In this document: positions 39,037 through 39,176 of the stretch, in pieces
How positions within the stretch are numbered: the stretch's first letter is position 1
Layout of the letters: each line of letters opens with the position of its first letter
Assembly: GCA_028700625.1 (NCBI GenBank)
Contig: JAQVSI010000008.1
Location: 1-39,176 of the forward strand
Reading direction: 5' to 3'
Source of the DNA: Candidatus Shapirobacteria bacterium
GTDB lineage: Bacteria; Patescibacteriota; Microgenomatia; UBA12405
DNA: 39,176 nt
The notes under the pieces: generated by a model
What the model was told of the DNA's origin: nothing
Databases searched by the model: none
What the model saw: only the letters and a program-made list of their open reading frames with translations
Program-made: the position numbers and the translations under genes

Positions 39037-39176
39037 TTATACATTTTTTTCAAATCCAGTGACGACATCATTCTTATCAAAAATAATTTTATAAGAATAA
39101 ATATTTTCTTCACCAGATTCAAATTTTAATATCAAATCAGAAAAAGAAACATCGGGTTCTAAACCATCAGGAACTT
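39037..39176 (-). CDS. C-terminal part of the gene split by the contig ends
   Basis: The frame continues the 1-365 gene through the duplicated 127 bases and stops at TAA 39037-39039 (last residues TGFEKNV). It is the same gene, not a second copy. On the circle it runs from 365 down through 1 to 39037. Confidence 0.85.
   Translation of the reverse strand, partial: VPDGLEPDVSFSDLILKFESGEENIYSYKIIFDKNDVVTGFEKNV
39050..39176. repeat. Terminal direct repeat, copy 2 (contig closure)
   Basis: Identical to bases 1-127. It should be removed when the circle is closed. Confidence 0.93.

Noticed and set aside
1-39176. Recoded UGA (as in Gracilibacteria/SR1 or code 4)
   Set aside because: All large genes are open under the standard code and TGA serves as stop in many ATGA overlaps, so the possible UCA anticodon at 12991-12993 does not imply global recoding.
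1-39176. CRISPR array, insertion sequence, integrase/att site, temperate lysogeny module
   Set aside because: No regular spaced repeats, transposase, recombinase or CI-type repressor were found. The excisionase-like gene alone is not evidence of lysogeny.

Overview
The window is a complete, circularly closed genome of a tailed phage. The last 127 bases (39050-39176) repeat bases 1-127 exactly, so the unique circle is about 39,049 bp. A gene of about 125 codons on the minus strand is cut by the linear ends. DNA is AT-rich and genes are tightly packed, often with ATGA stop/start overlaps. Terminase, portal, capsid and scaffold genes are present, but I see no tail tube, sheath or tape-measure gene, so a short-tailed (podovirus-like) particle is the best guess. 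No integrase, CI-type repressor or DNA polymerase is visible, so a lytic phage that borrows the host polymerase is likely. The host is an uncultivated bacterium. The lytic-transglycosylase-like gene at 15801 resembles proteins I associate with Patescibacteria/CPR genomes, but that host call is weak. TGA acts as an ordinary stop in many overlaps, so the code looks standard.

Layout. (1) Plus strand 10906-22005 is the early/middle region: an excisionase-like HTH protein, a DUF669-like DNA-binding protein, a structured RNA block (12633-13030), a RecB-like nuclease, many small Zn-ribbon or hypothetical proteins, a membrane-anchored lytic-transglycosylase-like protein, RtcB RNA ligase, an SF2 helicase and a PD-(D/E)XK-like protein. 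(2) Minus strand 10814-7296 is replication: a separate CHC2 zinc finger, a Toprim-helicase fusion, an AT-rich repeat region that is a candidate origin, and a NUMOD1-type protein. (3) Minus strand 7231 to 1, continuing over the junction to 22008, is one long late block. Its order is connector, portal, tail/adhesion proteins, internal virion proteins (476, 949 and 742 aa), TerS, TerL, small proteins, scaffold, major capsid, decoration proteins, tail fibre, lysis cassette and HNH. Portal lies far from terminase and capsid, which is unusual.

Most notable is the RNA block. At 12824-12955 a tRNA-like sequence is circularly permuted. The 3' half (anticodon stem, 5-nt variable loop, canonical T arm, acceptor 3' strand) comes first. 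The 5' half (acceptor 5' strand, D arm, anticodon 5' strand) follows after a 9-nt link. All stems pair, and an extra 11-bp helix closes the outside at the anticodon position. The D loop also carries an inserted hairpin. A second, normally ordered tRNA-like gene with an 8-nt anticodon loop follows directly. The same phage encodes RtcB, the ligase that would be needed to join such halves, so a phage-encoded permuted tRNA or Y-RNA-like tRNA mimic working with RtcB is the leading hypothesis.

Regulation. Sigma70-type promoters (TTGACA / TATAAT-like) are visible. Three carry the same 16-bp palindrome, TACTnAn-nn-GTnAGTA, in the spacer, which suggests a common repressor. A second motif (AAGCGTTGTA) recurs upstream of late genes.
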